The translations under genes and the position numbers were made by a program. A DNA stretch of 64,000 nucleotides from NCBI GenBank assembly GCA_947500845.1, contig CANMTP010000017.1, positions 1 to 64,000 of the forward strand. The letters are read 5' to 3'. The notes under the pieces were generated by a model that saw nothing but the letters and a program-made list of their open reading frames with translations, made no database searches and was not told where the DNA came from. Below, one piece after another: positions 7,984-17,163 of the stretch (the first letter of the stretch is position 1; each line of letters opens with the position of its first letter). This stretch comes from an uncultured Aquimarina sp. (GTDB taxonomy: Bacteria; Bacteroidota; Bacteroidia; Flavobacteriales; Flavobacteriaceae).

Positions 7984-9945
7984 TTAATTTATAACCCATG
8001 GACCTTCAAATGTTCTAACTGGGGTTGATTGATATTGCATGATTTCAGTACCATCTTCGTTGGCTAATAAATATCTTCCAGTACTGTTTGAAAATTCTAT
8101 AAAGGCAGCGGCTCCAACTTTTTCAAATAACGTACCATTTGTATTTGAAATTCCGTTAAACCAGGTGTTAGAATTCTGTGTGGCTTCCCAGGAACCTTCA
8201 CTAGTAGAATATAGAGCGTATTTTTCTCCTGACTTTCCAAAGAATGCTATCGTGTTTACCCCAACTCGTACACCAGCACCAAAACCTTCATTTACAAAAG
8301 GAAAATTACCTGAATCACCAAAACCAATATTAACAATGAATGGTTGGTCTCTGGGGTCAAGAAAAGTTCCAACAGGAGTTGTAGGGGCATCACCAACCGT
8401 TCCTAATGTAGTATCCCCTTTACTATATTTAAACCTGGAAGCACTCAATCCTGTTTTATCAAAGAAATATATTCTGGTGTCGGATAATTGCGTAGCAGCA
8501 CCTACATTATCCAAAGGTACTTCACCTAATGGTGAATTTGTATCGGTAATACTAAATATTCCTTTAACCATACCAGTAGCACCATTATACCAGGCATATT
8601 TGGTACCGAGTTTATTAAATATCAAAATATTACTTTTTGCTATTTGGGTCATTGCACCAATTCCTCCACCATCTTCATCATCTTTGAATAGATCAACGAT
8701 TGATTTATAGCCCTCAGGAGGCAAAATTCCTTTTAGTTCACAATTTACAACATCATATTCTGTGGCTAGTTTTGTCCCTACAATTTGACTAGGGTCTTCC
8801 AAACTGTTTACAACATAGGATAGTGGCAGTCCTGCAGCGATATTGGTAGATTCACCCAGTCTGTTTAATAGATTTTGCAAGTTATTTACTCCTTCATCTC
8901 CATCCAATACAGTTCCAACGGTCTCAAATGTTCCTTGTGCATCTCCACCATATGCAATGACTTTAATACTTAAGTTGTTATATTCTCTTAAAAATTCGAG
9001 ATCTACATTGCCTTCTACTTTAGTTGTTAAGCCTCCGTAAGCTCCATTTAAAGCAAGCTTCATGTCTTGTGCAGATGCTGTAGACTCATACAACATATAA
9101 AATATTCTTCCATACGTAACCGATGAGATAAAAGTCGCTGGATTATCAGCCTGAACAAATTTTCCTAATTGCTCTGGAGTAACACTAGAATCAAATACTT
9201 CATCAAGACTGGTGGGCTTAACGTAGTTCATAGTATAATAAGCTTGCGTTAATTTGACCAGAACACTACTATACTCAGAACTTGTATTCAAAGAGAAGTT
9301 TGTAGATACTTTTGATGCAAAAGTAGAAACGCTTAGACCCATCTCTAATGCTAACTGCTCTTTTGAGTTTATTGATTCTACCTTGAGATCAAAATTTGCC
9401 GGAACGATGTCTCCATTTTGAGCGACAATATCGTTCATTGCTTGTGCAACTGTACCTTGATCTATTTCATCAACTTCTCTTGTGGCGACCGGGTTCCCAG
9501 TGACTAAATTATAAGAAATTTTACCCCGAGCCCTTTTAATAACTATATCAGAAGGGGTTGCATTGGATAACGTTTTTCCTTGTAATAGGTTACCAGGCCA
9601 GATTATAGAAGCGTTAGTATTAAACAATGGAAACTCTCCATTACCATCCAATACACCTACTTTTTTTCTGGTACATATCCAACGTTGTTCTACCTCAGAA
9701 CCATCTTCTAAGGTTTTGTCGTAATCATTGTTAAATGGTTCACTAGTCGATAGCGTATCAGACTTTCGTGAGGATGGAAAAGTTTCAAAATCATCACCAA
9801 GAGCTATGACCTCTGCAACGGTTTGTGGATCTGTGTTACTTCCTGGATCTACCGTATCTTCTCCATCATCTTTACTACATGCTATTACCAATCCGGTGAA
9901 AAAGAATAGTAATAATTTTCCCAAGTTTTTTTTACGAGTTTTCAT
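7984..9945 (-). CDS. Cholesterol-dependent-cytolysin-like pore-forming surface lipoprotein with a four-repeat C-terminal domain
   Basis: A 653-residue protein. The start at 9945 is preferred over 9981 because it places a basic n-region directly before the hydrophobic signal and lipobox cysteine (Cys23). The following SKDDGE resembles the flavobacterial lipoprotein export signal, suggesting surface exposure. Residues about 85-408 match domains 1-3 of thiol-activated cytolysins: SIIWPGNLL, the first membrane-hairpin region (SKEQLALEMGLSV), QAYYTMNYVKPTSLDEVFD, SSVTYGRIFYMLYESTAS, the VIAYGGDAQG hinge and GLPLSYVVNSL before the usual domain-4 boundary. The tryptophan-rich undecapeptide and Thr-Leu pair of domain 4 are not seen. 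Instead, residues about 434-653 hold four repeats of 50-75 residues (cores ILIFNKLGTKYAWY, IYFFDKTGLSASRF, IAFFGKSGEKYALY, IEFSNSTGRYLLA), like a four-bladed hemopexin-type propeller. Pore formation is inferred; the target membrane is unknown. Confidence 0.85.
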   Translation of the reverse strand: MKTRKKNLGKLLLFFFTGLVIACSKDDGEDTVDPGSNTDPQTVAEVIALGDDFETFPSSRKSDTLSTSEPFNNDYDKTLEDGSEVEQRWICTRKKVGVLDGNGEFPLFNTNASIIWPGNLLQGKTLSNATPSDIVIKRARGKISYNLVTGNPVATREVDEIDQGTVAQAMNDIVAQNGDIVPANFDLKVESINSKEQLALEMGLSVSTFASKVSTNFSLNTSSEYSSVLVKLTQAYYTMNYVKPTSLDEVFDSSVTPEQLGKFVQADNPATFISSVTYGRIFYMLYESTASAQDMKLALNGAYGGLTTKVEGNVDLEFLREYNNLSIKVIAYGGDAQGTFETVGTVLDGDEGVNNLQNLLNRLGESTNIAAGLPLSYVVNSLEDPSQIVGTKLATEYDVVNCELKGILPPEGYKSIVDLFKDDEDGGGIGAMTQIAKSNILIFNKLGTKYAWYNGATGMVKGIFSITDTNSPLGEVPLDNVGAATQLSDTRIYFFDKTGLSASRFKYSKGDTTLGTVGDAPTTPVGTFLDPRDQPFIVNIGFGDSGNFPFVNEGFGAGVRVGVNTIAFFGKSGEKYALYSTSEGSWEATQNSNTWFNGISNTNGTLFEKVGAAAFIEFSNSTGRYLLANEDGTEIMQYQSTPVRTFEGPWVIN

Positions 9946-9990
9946 AATTAAAATGTTTTGTGGTTTATTAATTATCATCATTTTGTGTGA

Positions 9991-10124
9991 TCTGTCCGCT
10001 AAAGTCTGCAGCCCCTAATTCGGACAGAACACCGACAAAACAATACGAGTCAACTTAATGACATTACAAACCTAAAGTGTTGATTTGTTGTAAAGAAAAT
10101 TAAGTGGTGGACAAACAGTGGACA
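9991..10124 (-). promoter_or_regulatory. Repeat-rich control region upstream of the cytolysin
   Basis: An 8-bp perfect inverted repeat TCTGTCCG/CGGACAGA (9991-9998 and 10021-10028) is followed by CCGACA 11 bp after CGGACA. A second cluster has GTGGACA twice, also 11 bp apart (10107-10113 and 10118-10124). The one-helical-turn spacing of related GGACA half-sites suggests cooperative binding of a regulator, possibly the TPR-HTH protein encoded next door. Function is inferred only. Confidence 0.4.
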
Positions 10125-10175
10125 CCTAAAAATTAAGTAGATAATAAAAGAAAGTAAAAGTATGAACCCCTGTTT

Positions 10176-12038
10176 TTAGAGGTTTAATACGGTATCTTGC
10201 AAAGAGGCGTCGGTAGTGATTTGAAGTTTCTTTCGAAGGCGGTATCTGGCTTTTTTGATTCCTTCCTGAGAAATATTTAGGATATTTGCCATCTCTTTTG
10301 AAGATAAATTCATTTTCAAGAGAGCCATCAAGCGTAATTCGTTTGACGTAACATCTGGATATTTCTTCTTAACGTTGCTATTAAAGTCTTTATGAACTTC
10401 TTCAAAATATCTGGCAAAATTCTCCCAGTTGTTGTCATCTTGCAAATCAAAATTGATAGTGTGTATTAACTGTTGGTAACCATTAGTATCGTTTTGAGAT
10501 GTTTTTAGTTCTTCTGCTTTTTGTTTTAATCCTTCTAATACTTCATTTTTTTTGGCGAGGTGCAAAGCATGGGTAGTAAGTTCTTTCTTTTTAAAAGCCA
10601 ATTCACCATCTAGTTTTTCCTTTTCGAGTTTATTACGCTTTATTTTTTGTCGAAGCCCATACACACCGAGGCCGAAGATGATAAAAGAGAGAAATAAACC
10701 AGCTCCTAGCAAAATACGTTGTAAATTATTGGTTTTAGCCTTTTGTTCCAATAATTCAATTTCACTTTTCTGAAGCGCTATTTCTTGCTCTTTTTTCTCT
10801 GTTTCATAGATGATTTGTAATTCCTTCGTTGCACGACGATTTTCTGCAGTAAAAATGGTATCGCTGAATGTTTTATTCTTTTTAAAACTTTCTAGAGATT
10901 CTTTGTATTTACTTAACTTTTCGAGAGCAGTTGATTTATAGAGATGTGCTTTGGTTAAAACCCTAGGATCGTTAATTGAATCTCCTAATTGGATACTTTT
11001 ATCAAAAAACTGGACCGATTTACTATATTCTTTGTTGGCTAAAGTTGCTTTTCCTATATCGAAAAGAACATCTGCTTCACTAAAAGGAGAGGAAATTGTT
11101 TGCCAGATCTCATATCCTTTTGTTAGAAAATCGATAGCAGTAGTATAATTTTCCTTTTCATATTCTAAGTTACCAAAATTAACATAAGTTCTAGCGATAT
11201 TAGCTTTGTACTCTTGTGCAATAGAAAGTTCTAATGCCTCTTTGAAATTTTTTTCGGCCTGTTCATATTTTTTCAAGGCTACATTAGAAGATCCTATATA
11301 GTTTAGGATATGTGCTATGTTTTGTATGTTTTCTTCTTTTTCATATAATTCATAGCTTTCTTTGAAAATTTCGATTGCTTTTTTGTGTTCTTCAAGTGAC
11401 TGGTATGTGATTCCTATTTGTAGAAGGTCTTCTGCCATTCTAAAATTATCCTTTACCTTTTGGTGAATTTTTAAGGCTTTAAGCATATTTTTTAAGGAGA
11501 TATTATAATAGCCTTTCGATTTAAAAATACTTCCAATCATATGATAAGTATTACCTAATCGTAAGGAATCTTTAAGTTGTATAAAAACAGGGATATTACT
11601 TTCCATAATCGAAATAGCACTTTCTGTATTACCTTGATAATGATCTAAAATCCCAATGTTATGTCTGATGTTTGCAGCTCTTAATGTATCCTTTTGTTCT
11701 AGAAAAAAAACTGCAGATGCTTCTAAATAATGCCTTGCCGAATCTATTTTTCCCTGTCTATAATAATAATTTGCTTTTTGGCCATAGACTTTTCCCATTT
11801 GTTGAGAATAATTGCTCTTTTTATATAATAGTTCGGCTTTATTGATAACATCTAATGTGAGTTTAGGATCATTGTACATACTATATTCGGCAATCCATAG
11901 ATAGTTTATAGCTTTGACCGTATCAATATCGGTTTCGGCGATAATTTTTTGCAAGCTATCTATCTTTTTTTTGTTTTGGGCAAACGTAGAATAACAACAA
12001 AGACATCCCAAAAGAAGAAGTTTTAGAAAAGAGCCCAT
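10176..12038 (-). CDS. Membrane-anchored TPR protein with C-terminal LuxR-type HTH (putative transcriptional regulator)
   Basis: A 620-residue protein with signal peptide (1-20), tetratricopeptide repeats from about 60 to 380 in the putative periplasm, a coiled coil, one transmembrane helix (about 442-462), a second coiled coil (about 465-512) and a C-terminal LuxR-like helix-turn-helix (about 560-605: TSNELRLMALLKMNLSSKEMANILNISQ). This layout is typical of Bacteroidota one-component regulators that sense outside the cytoplasm and bind DNA inside. It is transcribed towards the cytolysin gene about 230 bp downstream, making that gene a natural candidate target. Ligand and regulon are unknown. 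Confidence 0.85.
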   Translation of the reverse strand: MGSFLKLLLLGCLCCYSTFAQNKKKIDSLQKIIAETDIDTVKAINYLWIAEYSMYNDPKLTLDVINKAELLYKKSNYSQQMGKVYGQKANYYYRQGKIDSARHYLEASAVFFLEQKDTLRAANIRHNIGILDHYQGNTESAISIMESNIPVFIQLKDSLRLGNTYHMIGSIFKSKGYYNISLKNMLKALKIHQKVKDNFRMAEDLLQIGITYQSLEEHKKAIEIFKESYELYEKEENIQNIAHILNYIGSSNVALKKYEQAEKNFKEALELSIAQEYKANIARTYVNFGNLEYEKENYTTAIDFLTKGYEIWQTISSPFSEADVLFDIGKATLANKEYSKSVQFFDKSIQLGDSINDPRVLTKAHLYKSTALEKLSKYKESLESFKKNKTFSDTIFTAENRRATKELQIIYETEKKEQEIALQKSEIELLEQKAKTNNLQRILLGAGLFLSFIIFGLGVYGLRQKIKRNKLEKEKLDGELAFKKKELTTHALHLAKKNEVLEGLKQKAEELKTSQNDTNGYQQLIHTINFDLQDDNNWENFARYFEEVHKDFNSNVKKKYPDVTSNELRLMALLKMNLSSKEMANILNISQEGIKKARYRLRKKLQITTDASLQDTVLNL

Positions 12039-12270
12039 AAAATTGATGATTGATCTATTAAATGTACAAATAATTATTTTATCATTTTGTTAGCTAGCGG
12101 ATTCTGCATTCTTTTGCGGGGTATAGAGTGAAGTTTTTGCATTGGTTTACCAAAGCATTCTTAATAGTTTTGTTTTTACATAATACTATATAACAGATTT
12201 GATAATTAATAAAAGTAATAAGCTTTCCAAAAATTATCAATTTAGGATTTCAGGGTTATCAATTTAATTT

Positions 12271-12278
12271 TATTTTTG
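12271..12278 (+). promoter_or_regulatory. Possible -7 promoter element before guaA
   Basis: TATTTTTG matches the Bacteroidota TAnnTTTG -7 consensus, but it sits only 3 bp before the ATG and lacks a -33 TTG at 17-23 bp. It would give a nearly leaderless mRNA, so a chance match is possible. Confidence 0.35.
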
Positions 12279-12281
12279 CCT

Positions 12282-13814
12282 ATGCAAAACAACAAGGTAC
12301 TTATTCTAGACTTCGGGTCACAGGTAACACAACTTATTGGGCGTCGCGTAAGAGAGCTCAATATTTATTCAGAAATACATCCATATAATAAACCTCCAAA
12401 AGACATTAACAGTTATCATGCTGTTATATTATCAGGTAGTCCACTATCAGTTCGGGGAGACAACGTAGCTCATCCGGATCTTAGCGAGATACGCGGTAAA
12501 AAGCCACTACTAGGTATTTGTTATGGGGCACAATACCTTGCGCATTTCGGTGGTGGGGAAGTGGCAGAATCTAATACACGTGAGTACGGACGAGCAAATT
12601 TGTCTTATGTTGGCGATAATGAATTGTTTCAAAACATTTCAAAAGGCTCACAAGTTTGGATGAGTCATAGTGATACGATTAAAAGACTACCAACCAACGG
12701 AGAGCTTTTGGCAAGTACTCATGACGTAGAAAATGCTGCTTTCAAAATTAGTGGAGAGAAGACCTACGCTATTCAATTTCATCCAGAAGTGTACCATACC
12801 AAAGATGGAACACAACTGCTAGAGAATTTTCTAGTACATATCGCCGGTGTTGCTCAGGATTGGACACCAGATTCTTTTGTAGAGGAAGCGGTAGACAAAC
12901 TAAAAGAGCAATTGGGAAATGATAAGGTTGTATTAGGCCTTTCTGGAGGTGTGGATTCTTCAGTTGCGGCTATGTTGTTACATAAAGCTATTGGTAAAAA
13001 CCTTCATTGTATTTTTGTAAATAATGGTTTGCTTCGTAAAAATGAATTCTCGACCGTCCTGAAGCGTTATGAAGGAATGGGACTCAATGTAAAAGGTGTA
13101 GATGCTTCGGCACGTTTTTTGGAAGCTCTTGCAGGAGAAAGCGATCCGGAAAAAAAGCGTAAAGCTATTGGGAGAGTATTTATCGAAGTTTTTGATGATG
13201 AAGCACATGCTATTAAGGATGTTGCCTGGTTAGCACAAGGTACTATATATCCAGATGTTATCGAAAGTGTCTCGGTAACCGGTGGTCCAAGCGCAACGAT
13301 AAAAAGTCATCATAATGTAGGGGGATTACCCGATTATATGAAGTTAAAGATAGTAGAGCCCTTAAAGATGTTATTTAAGGATGAGGTACGTCGCGTTGGA
13401 GCTTCAATGAATATGGATAAGGATTTACTGGGTAGACATCCCTTCCCCGGACCTGGATTGGCTATCAGGATATTGGGAGATATAACTCCAGAAAAAGTAG
13501 CTATCTTACAAGAAGTTGATGCTATTTTTATTAATGGGTTAAAAGAAAATGGGTTGTATGATAAAGTTTGGCAGGCAGGAGCAATTTTATTACCTGTGCA
13601 AAGTGTAGGAGTAATGGGGGACGAGAGAACCTATGAAAACTGCGTTGCATTGCGAGCTGTTGAAAGTACAGATGGTATGACGGCAGATTGGGTGAACTTA
13701 CCCTATGAATTTTTGCAAAAAACCTCTAACACAATAATAAACCGGGTAAAAGGCGTTAATAGAGTAGTATATGATATAAGCTCAAAACCTCCAGCTACGA
13801 TAGAGTGGGAATAG
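12282..13814 (+). CDS. guaA: GMP synthase (glutamine-hydrolysing)
   Basis: Converts XMP to GMP using ATP and glutamine, the last step of guanine nucleotide synthesis. The N-terminal class I amidotransferase domain shows [10 protein letters not shown] (catalytic Cys) and the His-Glu pair in QFHPEVYHT; the ATP-pyrophosphatase domain shows the P-loop [12 protein letters not shown]; the C-terminal dimerisation domain ends in the conserved [11 protein letters not shown]. Length (510 aa) is normal. The ATG at 12282 is preferred over an in-frame TTG two codons upstream, because the protein then begins [14 protein letters not shown] as in homologues. Confidence 0.97.
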   Translation: MQNNKVLILDFGSQVTQLIGRRVRELNIYSEIHPYNKPPKDINSYHAVILSGSPLSVRGDNVAHPDLSEIRGKKPLLGICYGAQYLAHFGGGEVAESNTREYGRANLSYVGDNELFQNISKGSQVWMSHSDTIKRLPTNGELLASTHDVENAAFKISGEKTYAIQFHPEVYHTKDGTQLLENFLVHIAGVAQDWTPDSFVEEAVDKLKEQLGNDKVVLGLSGGVDSSVAAMLLHKAIGKNLHCIFVNNGLLRKNEFSTVLKRYEGMGLNVKGVDASARFLEALAGESDPEKKRKAIGRVFIEVFDDEAHAIKDVAWLAQGTIYPDVIESVSVTGGPSATIKSHHNVGGLPDYMKLKIVEPLKMLFKDEVRRVGASMNMDKDLLGRHPFPGPGLAIRILGDITPEKVAILQEVDAIFINGLKENGLYDKVWQAGAILLPVQSVGVMGDERTYENCVALRAVESTDGMTADWVNLPYEFLQKTSNTIINRVKGVNRVVYDISSKPPATIEWE

Positions 13815-13864
13815 AAATATAACTAAATTGTAATTTTGGAGTTGGGGAATTAAAAATAAATTAA

Positions 13865-16024
13865 ATGAAAAAGTTTTTATTGTTCTTTATAATGTTGATT
13901 ATTGGTAATGCTGCCATAGCACAACAATATAAGAGTCATACGGTTGCCAAAGGAGAGAATGTATATCGAATAGCAAAACGATATAATACGACACCTGAGG
14001 CGATTTATAAAATTAACCCCACTGCCAAAGATGGTATAAAAGAAGGGCAGATCCTTGCTATTCCTGTGACAGACGATCAGGAATATAAAACTCACGTTGT
14101 TGAGAAAGGAGATACTGTTTTTAATCTATCGCAAAAGTATAACATCTCTCAAGAAACTATCTATATTCTCAATCCAGAGGCGATTAATGGTATAAATATC
14201 GGACAGATTCTTAAAGTAGGTAAAATCGAGAAAAAAAATCTTACCGCGATTGATGGAGCTCAGGAAAATAAAGACTCAGTATTAGACAGTCTTAAAGTAA
14301 TTCCAGAAGGACCTAAAATTATTCGTTACATAACGCATAAGGTAAAGCGAAAAGAAACTCTATTTGGAATTGCTAAAAAATACAATGTAACTGTTGAAGA
14401 TATAAAAAAGCAAAATAAAAGATTGTATTCCGAGCAAATTAAAAAGAAAGACAAAATTAGGATACCAGTATTTGCTAAAGAATCGATAACAACTCCTGTA
14501 GTTATTGATAGTATTGGTAGTAGGATTACCACTACAACCAAATATAAAATAAAGCCGAAAGAAACAAAATACGGAATTGCAAGAAGACATGGAATTACGA
14601 TATCTCAGTTAGAGCAGCTTAATCCCGGTATGGATCCTGATTTTCCTATGGGTATGGAGATTACAGTGCCTACCACCATTTTTGTATCCCTAAAAGATTC
14701 AATACAACCAGGATTTGAGCTCTATAAGGTAAAACCCAAAGAGACTATTTTTGGGATTTTAAAACGTACAGGAATTTCTTCAGATTCATTATTCAACATG
14801 AATCCGTATTTAAGGGAAGGATTAAAAGCAGGTATGGTGATTACGATACCTAAAGATACTGTAGCTGTTGACATACCCCAGGGGCAATATCTCGATTTGG
14901 CAAGTAAATTATACAATTTTAAGCCTAAGAAAGTAGCGGTTATGTTACCTTTTAGTCTTGATACTTTAAATTTTGAAGCTATACAGGAAACAGAGGAATA
15001 TCTCAAAAATAAGCAGAGTCTTAGGATCGCATTAGATTTATATAGTGGTATCTTGATAGCAGTTGATTCAGCAAGAACCAAAGGAATTACTACAGAACTT
15101 AACGTATATGATACTAAAAAGAATAATAATAGGGAGTATATCGAGAAATTACTTCGTGAAAATAGTTTTGATAGTACAGATGCGGTAATTGGACCACTTT
15201 ATCAAAATAACTTAGAAGCTGTCGCAGCTGGGCTTAAAAAGTACAATACACCTGTTTTTTCGCCAGCTTCTAGAAAGGAATCAAGTTTATATGATAATTT
15301 CTTTCAGACTAGGCCAACCAATATAATGCTTCAGGATAAAATAATATCTTTTGTAGAAAAAGATTCTACAGATAAGAACATTATTATTATCGTGCAACAA
15401 GGCAAAAAGCACGAAAAAATTAAGGAGAAACTGATTGCTAAATTTCCAGGAGCAAAAGTGGCTAGAATTGAAGAAGGAAATTACCTCTACGAAGTTCATC
15501 TGAATAAGGTTTTGGTTGAAAATAAACCGAATTGGGTGTTTCTGGAATCCGATGATGTGGCCATGCTAAGTAATGTTATCCCTTTACTAAGTGCAAAAGC
15601 AGAAAGTCATCAAATTACTCTGTTTACTTCCGATAAGAATAGTGCTTTTGATAATGATAGTGTCAAAAATGAAAACTTGTCAAAGCTTCATTTGCATTAT
15701 CCATCGGTAGATAAAGAATTTGACGAAAAAGAAGTTGAAGGAAAGGAACAAATAACTCCATTCACCAAGAGGTACAAAAAAGAATATGGCATAGACCCTA
15801 ATAATTGGGCCATTCGTGGTTTCGATATTGCATATGATATACTAATGAGGTTAGGGTCGGCAGATGATCTCTACAGCGGTGTTTCTTTTAAAGGTACTAC
15901 AGAATATGTAGAGAACAAATTCAATTATGAGAAAAAACTGCTGGGAGGGTATTACAATAATGCTACATATCTAATTAAATTCGATGATGATTTGAAGCTC
16001 ACAGTAGTCGAAGAATCTCAGTAA
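13865..16024 (+). CDS. Exported protein with five LysM domains and a type 1 periplasmic-binding-like domain
   Basis: A 719-residue protein with a signal peptide (1-19, ending AIAQ). Five LysM-type peptidoglycan-binding repeats lie at about 22-67, 73-117, 155-201, 223-270 and 285-330, each with the YxxHxVxKGE(T/N)-like start and N-P before a final I-P. The C-terminal half (about 350-719) resembles type 1 periplasmic ligand-binding (ABC amino-acid/receptor ANF-like) domains: VAVMLPFSLDTL, DAVIGPLYQNN, VFSPASRKESS. Such fusions are common in Bacteroidota; a cell-wall-associated scaffold or sensing role is inferred. It follows guaA by 50 bp on the same strand with no visible terminator between. 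Confidence 0.85.
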   Translation: MKKFLLFFIMLIIGNAAIAQQYKSHTVAKGENVYRIAKRYNTTPEAIYKINPTAKDGIKEGQILAIPVTDDQEYKTHVVEKGDTVFNLSQKYNISQETIYILNPEAINGINIGQILKVGKIEKKNLTAIDGAQENKDSVLDSLKVIPEGPKIIRYITHKVKRKETLFGIAKKYNVTVEDIKKQNKRLYSEQIKKKDKIRIPVFAKESITTPVVIDSIGSRITTTTKYKIKPKETKYGIARRHGITISQLEQLNPGMDPDFPMGMEITVPTTIFVSLKDSIQPGFELYKVKPKETIFGILKRTGISSDSLFNMNPYLREGLKAGMVITIPKDTVAVDIPQGQYLDLASKLYNFKPKKVAVMLPFSLDTLNFEAIQETEEYLKNKQSLRIALDLYSGILIAVDSARTKGITTELNVYDTKKNNNREYIEKLLRENSFDSTDAVIGPLYQNNLEAVAAGLKKYNTPVFSPASRKESSLYDNFFQTRPTNIMLQDKIISFVEKDSTDKNIIIIVQQGKKHEKIKEKLIAKFPGAKVARIEEGNYLYEVHLNKVLVENKPNWVFLESDDVAMLSNVIPLLSAKAESHQITLFTSDKNSAFDNDSVKNENLSKLHLHYPSVDKEFDEKEVEGKEQITPFTKRYKKEYGIDPNNWAIRGFDIAYDILMRLGSADDLYSGVSFKGTTEYVENKFNYEKKLLGGYYNNATYLIKFDDDLKLTVVEESQ

Positions 16025-16382
16025 AATAAAAGAATAGTAGGATTTAAGTATACTAGTAGTATCATAGAAATATATTTTTATGTTAATAAAATAATATATT
16101 CAATTAGAATAAAAAGAGATTTTTCTATATATTTGAAAATGTTAAGATTACCTCTTTTCTAGGATTTCTCTATGAAATAGGTTTTTTTGGCACTGTAATT
16201 GATCATTCAAGATTGTAAGGAATACATTAAAAAATAATTTATATTCAATTCTAAATTCTTTATATTTAGAGTGATAATATATCTATTTTAAATAGCGCTA
16301 GCAGTATATTGCCCCATACTGTACATCAAGTGCTTTGAAATAGAGGAAATATAACTTTTGGTTGGGCATAATTGTTACAATT
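16025..16382. other. AT-rich intergenic region without a recognisable gene
   Basis: About 358 bp between the LysM protein and the DUF922 gene. Very AT-rich, with no open frame of note, no clear terminator hairpin and no recognisable RNA gene. It presumably holds the promoter of the DUF922 gene. Confidence 0.6.
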
Positions 16383-16919
16383 ATGGGTAAATACTTTACT
16401 ATTGTTTTATTTTTATTTGTTGCCAATAATAATGGTTATGTAGGGAAGTTTTCATATGCTGAAAGAAGCGAATTAGATTGGTCCGATTTTAGGGGTAGGC
16501 CAGAAATGAGTAGTAATTTTGACGCTAGTGTTAATACAGGAATAACTTACCAATGGGCCTACGGCAAAGACAAAGGAGATATCGAATTAAATTATCAGGT
16601 AGATAGCTTTTGTTATCCTTCTTTATCATGGGTAAAACGTGGTCAAATGTCTAAACCTCTTCTTCTGCATGAACAATTACATTTTGACATTTCTGAATTG
16701 CATGCCCGAATAATGAGAAAAAGATTAAAAGAATATAAAGCGGGTCAAAATATTAGAAGAGATCTTAACAAAATGTATAAGCTGGTGGAAAGAATGAGAA
16801 TTAATATGCAGGAGAGATACGATGAAGAAACAGATCATTCTAGAAACCAAGTCAACCAGAAAAAATGGGAGAAAAAAATAAAAACTCTCATGTGGTACTA
16901 CAGGGATTATACCAAATAA
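16383..16919 (+). CDS. DUF922-family putative zinc protease, exported
   Basis: A 178-residue protein with a short hydrophobic N-terminus (KYFTIVLFLFVANN) that could be a signal peptide or anchor. The DUF922-like core shows LDWSDFRGRP, then YPSLSWVKRGQ and the putative metal motif HEQLHFDI (an HExxH pattern at about residues 98-102), which is why the family is described as predicted secreted Zn-dependent protease. The C-terminus is highly basic and helical. ATG at 16383 is preferred over an upstream in-frame TTG (16362) that only adds seven residues before the hydrophobic segment. Substrate unknown. Confidence 0.72.
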   Translation: MGKYFTIVLFLFVANNNGYVGKFSYAERSELDWSDFRGRPEMSSNFDASVNTGITYQWAYGKDKGDIELNYQVDSFCYPSLSWVKRGQMSKPLLLHEQLHFDISELHARIMRKRLKEYKAGQNIRRDLNKMYKLVERMRINMQERYDEETDHSRNQVNQKKWEKKIKTLMWYYRDYTK

Positions 16920-16938
16920 TCTTATTTCTACATAAGGT

Positions 16939-17163
16939 ATGAATCTTCAACCTCAAAAAGATTTCTTAATCAAATTGGCTCATACCAAGATGCCTTTCGG
17001 CAAATACAAAGACCGATATCTTATTGATCTACCCGAGTATTATATCGTATGGTATGCTAACAAAGGTTTTCCAAAAGGACTGCTTGGACAACAAATGCAA
17101 ACAGTTTACGAACTAAAAATTAACGGTTTAGAGTATTTAATTAGAAATATTAAAAATATATAA
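16939..17163 (+). CDS. DUF3820 family protein
   Basis: A 74-residue protein with the DUF3820 signature MPFGKYKDRYLIDLPEYYIVW and GFPKGLLGQQM. The family is small, cytoplasmic and poorly characterised; some members are annotated as putative quorum-sensing-regulated virulence factors, a label that should not be over-read. It lies 19 bp after the DUF922 gene on the same strand, probably in one transcript. It is convergent with the SRPBCC gene, the two stop codons being directly adjacent. Confidence 0.85.
   Translation: MNLQPQKDFLIKLAHTKMPFGKYKDRYLIDLPEYYIVWYANKGFPKGLLGQQMQTVYELKINGLEYLIRNIKNI

Noticed and set aside
8039..8710. 223-codon open frame on the plus strand, antisense to the cytolysin
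   Set aside because: It mirrors codon structure of the strongly supported minus-strand gene, is rich in Pro/Ser as such shadows are, and has no family features.
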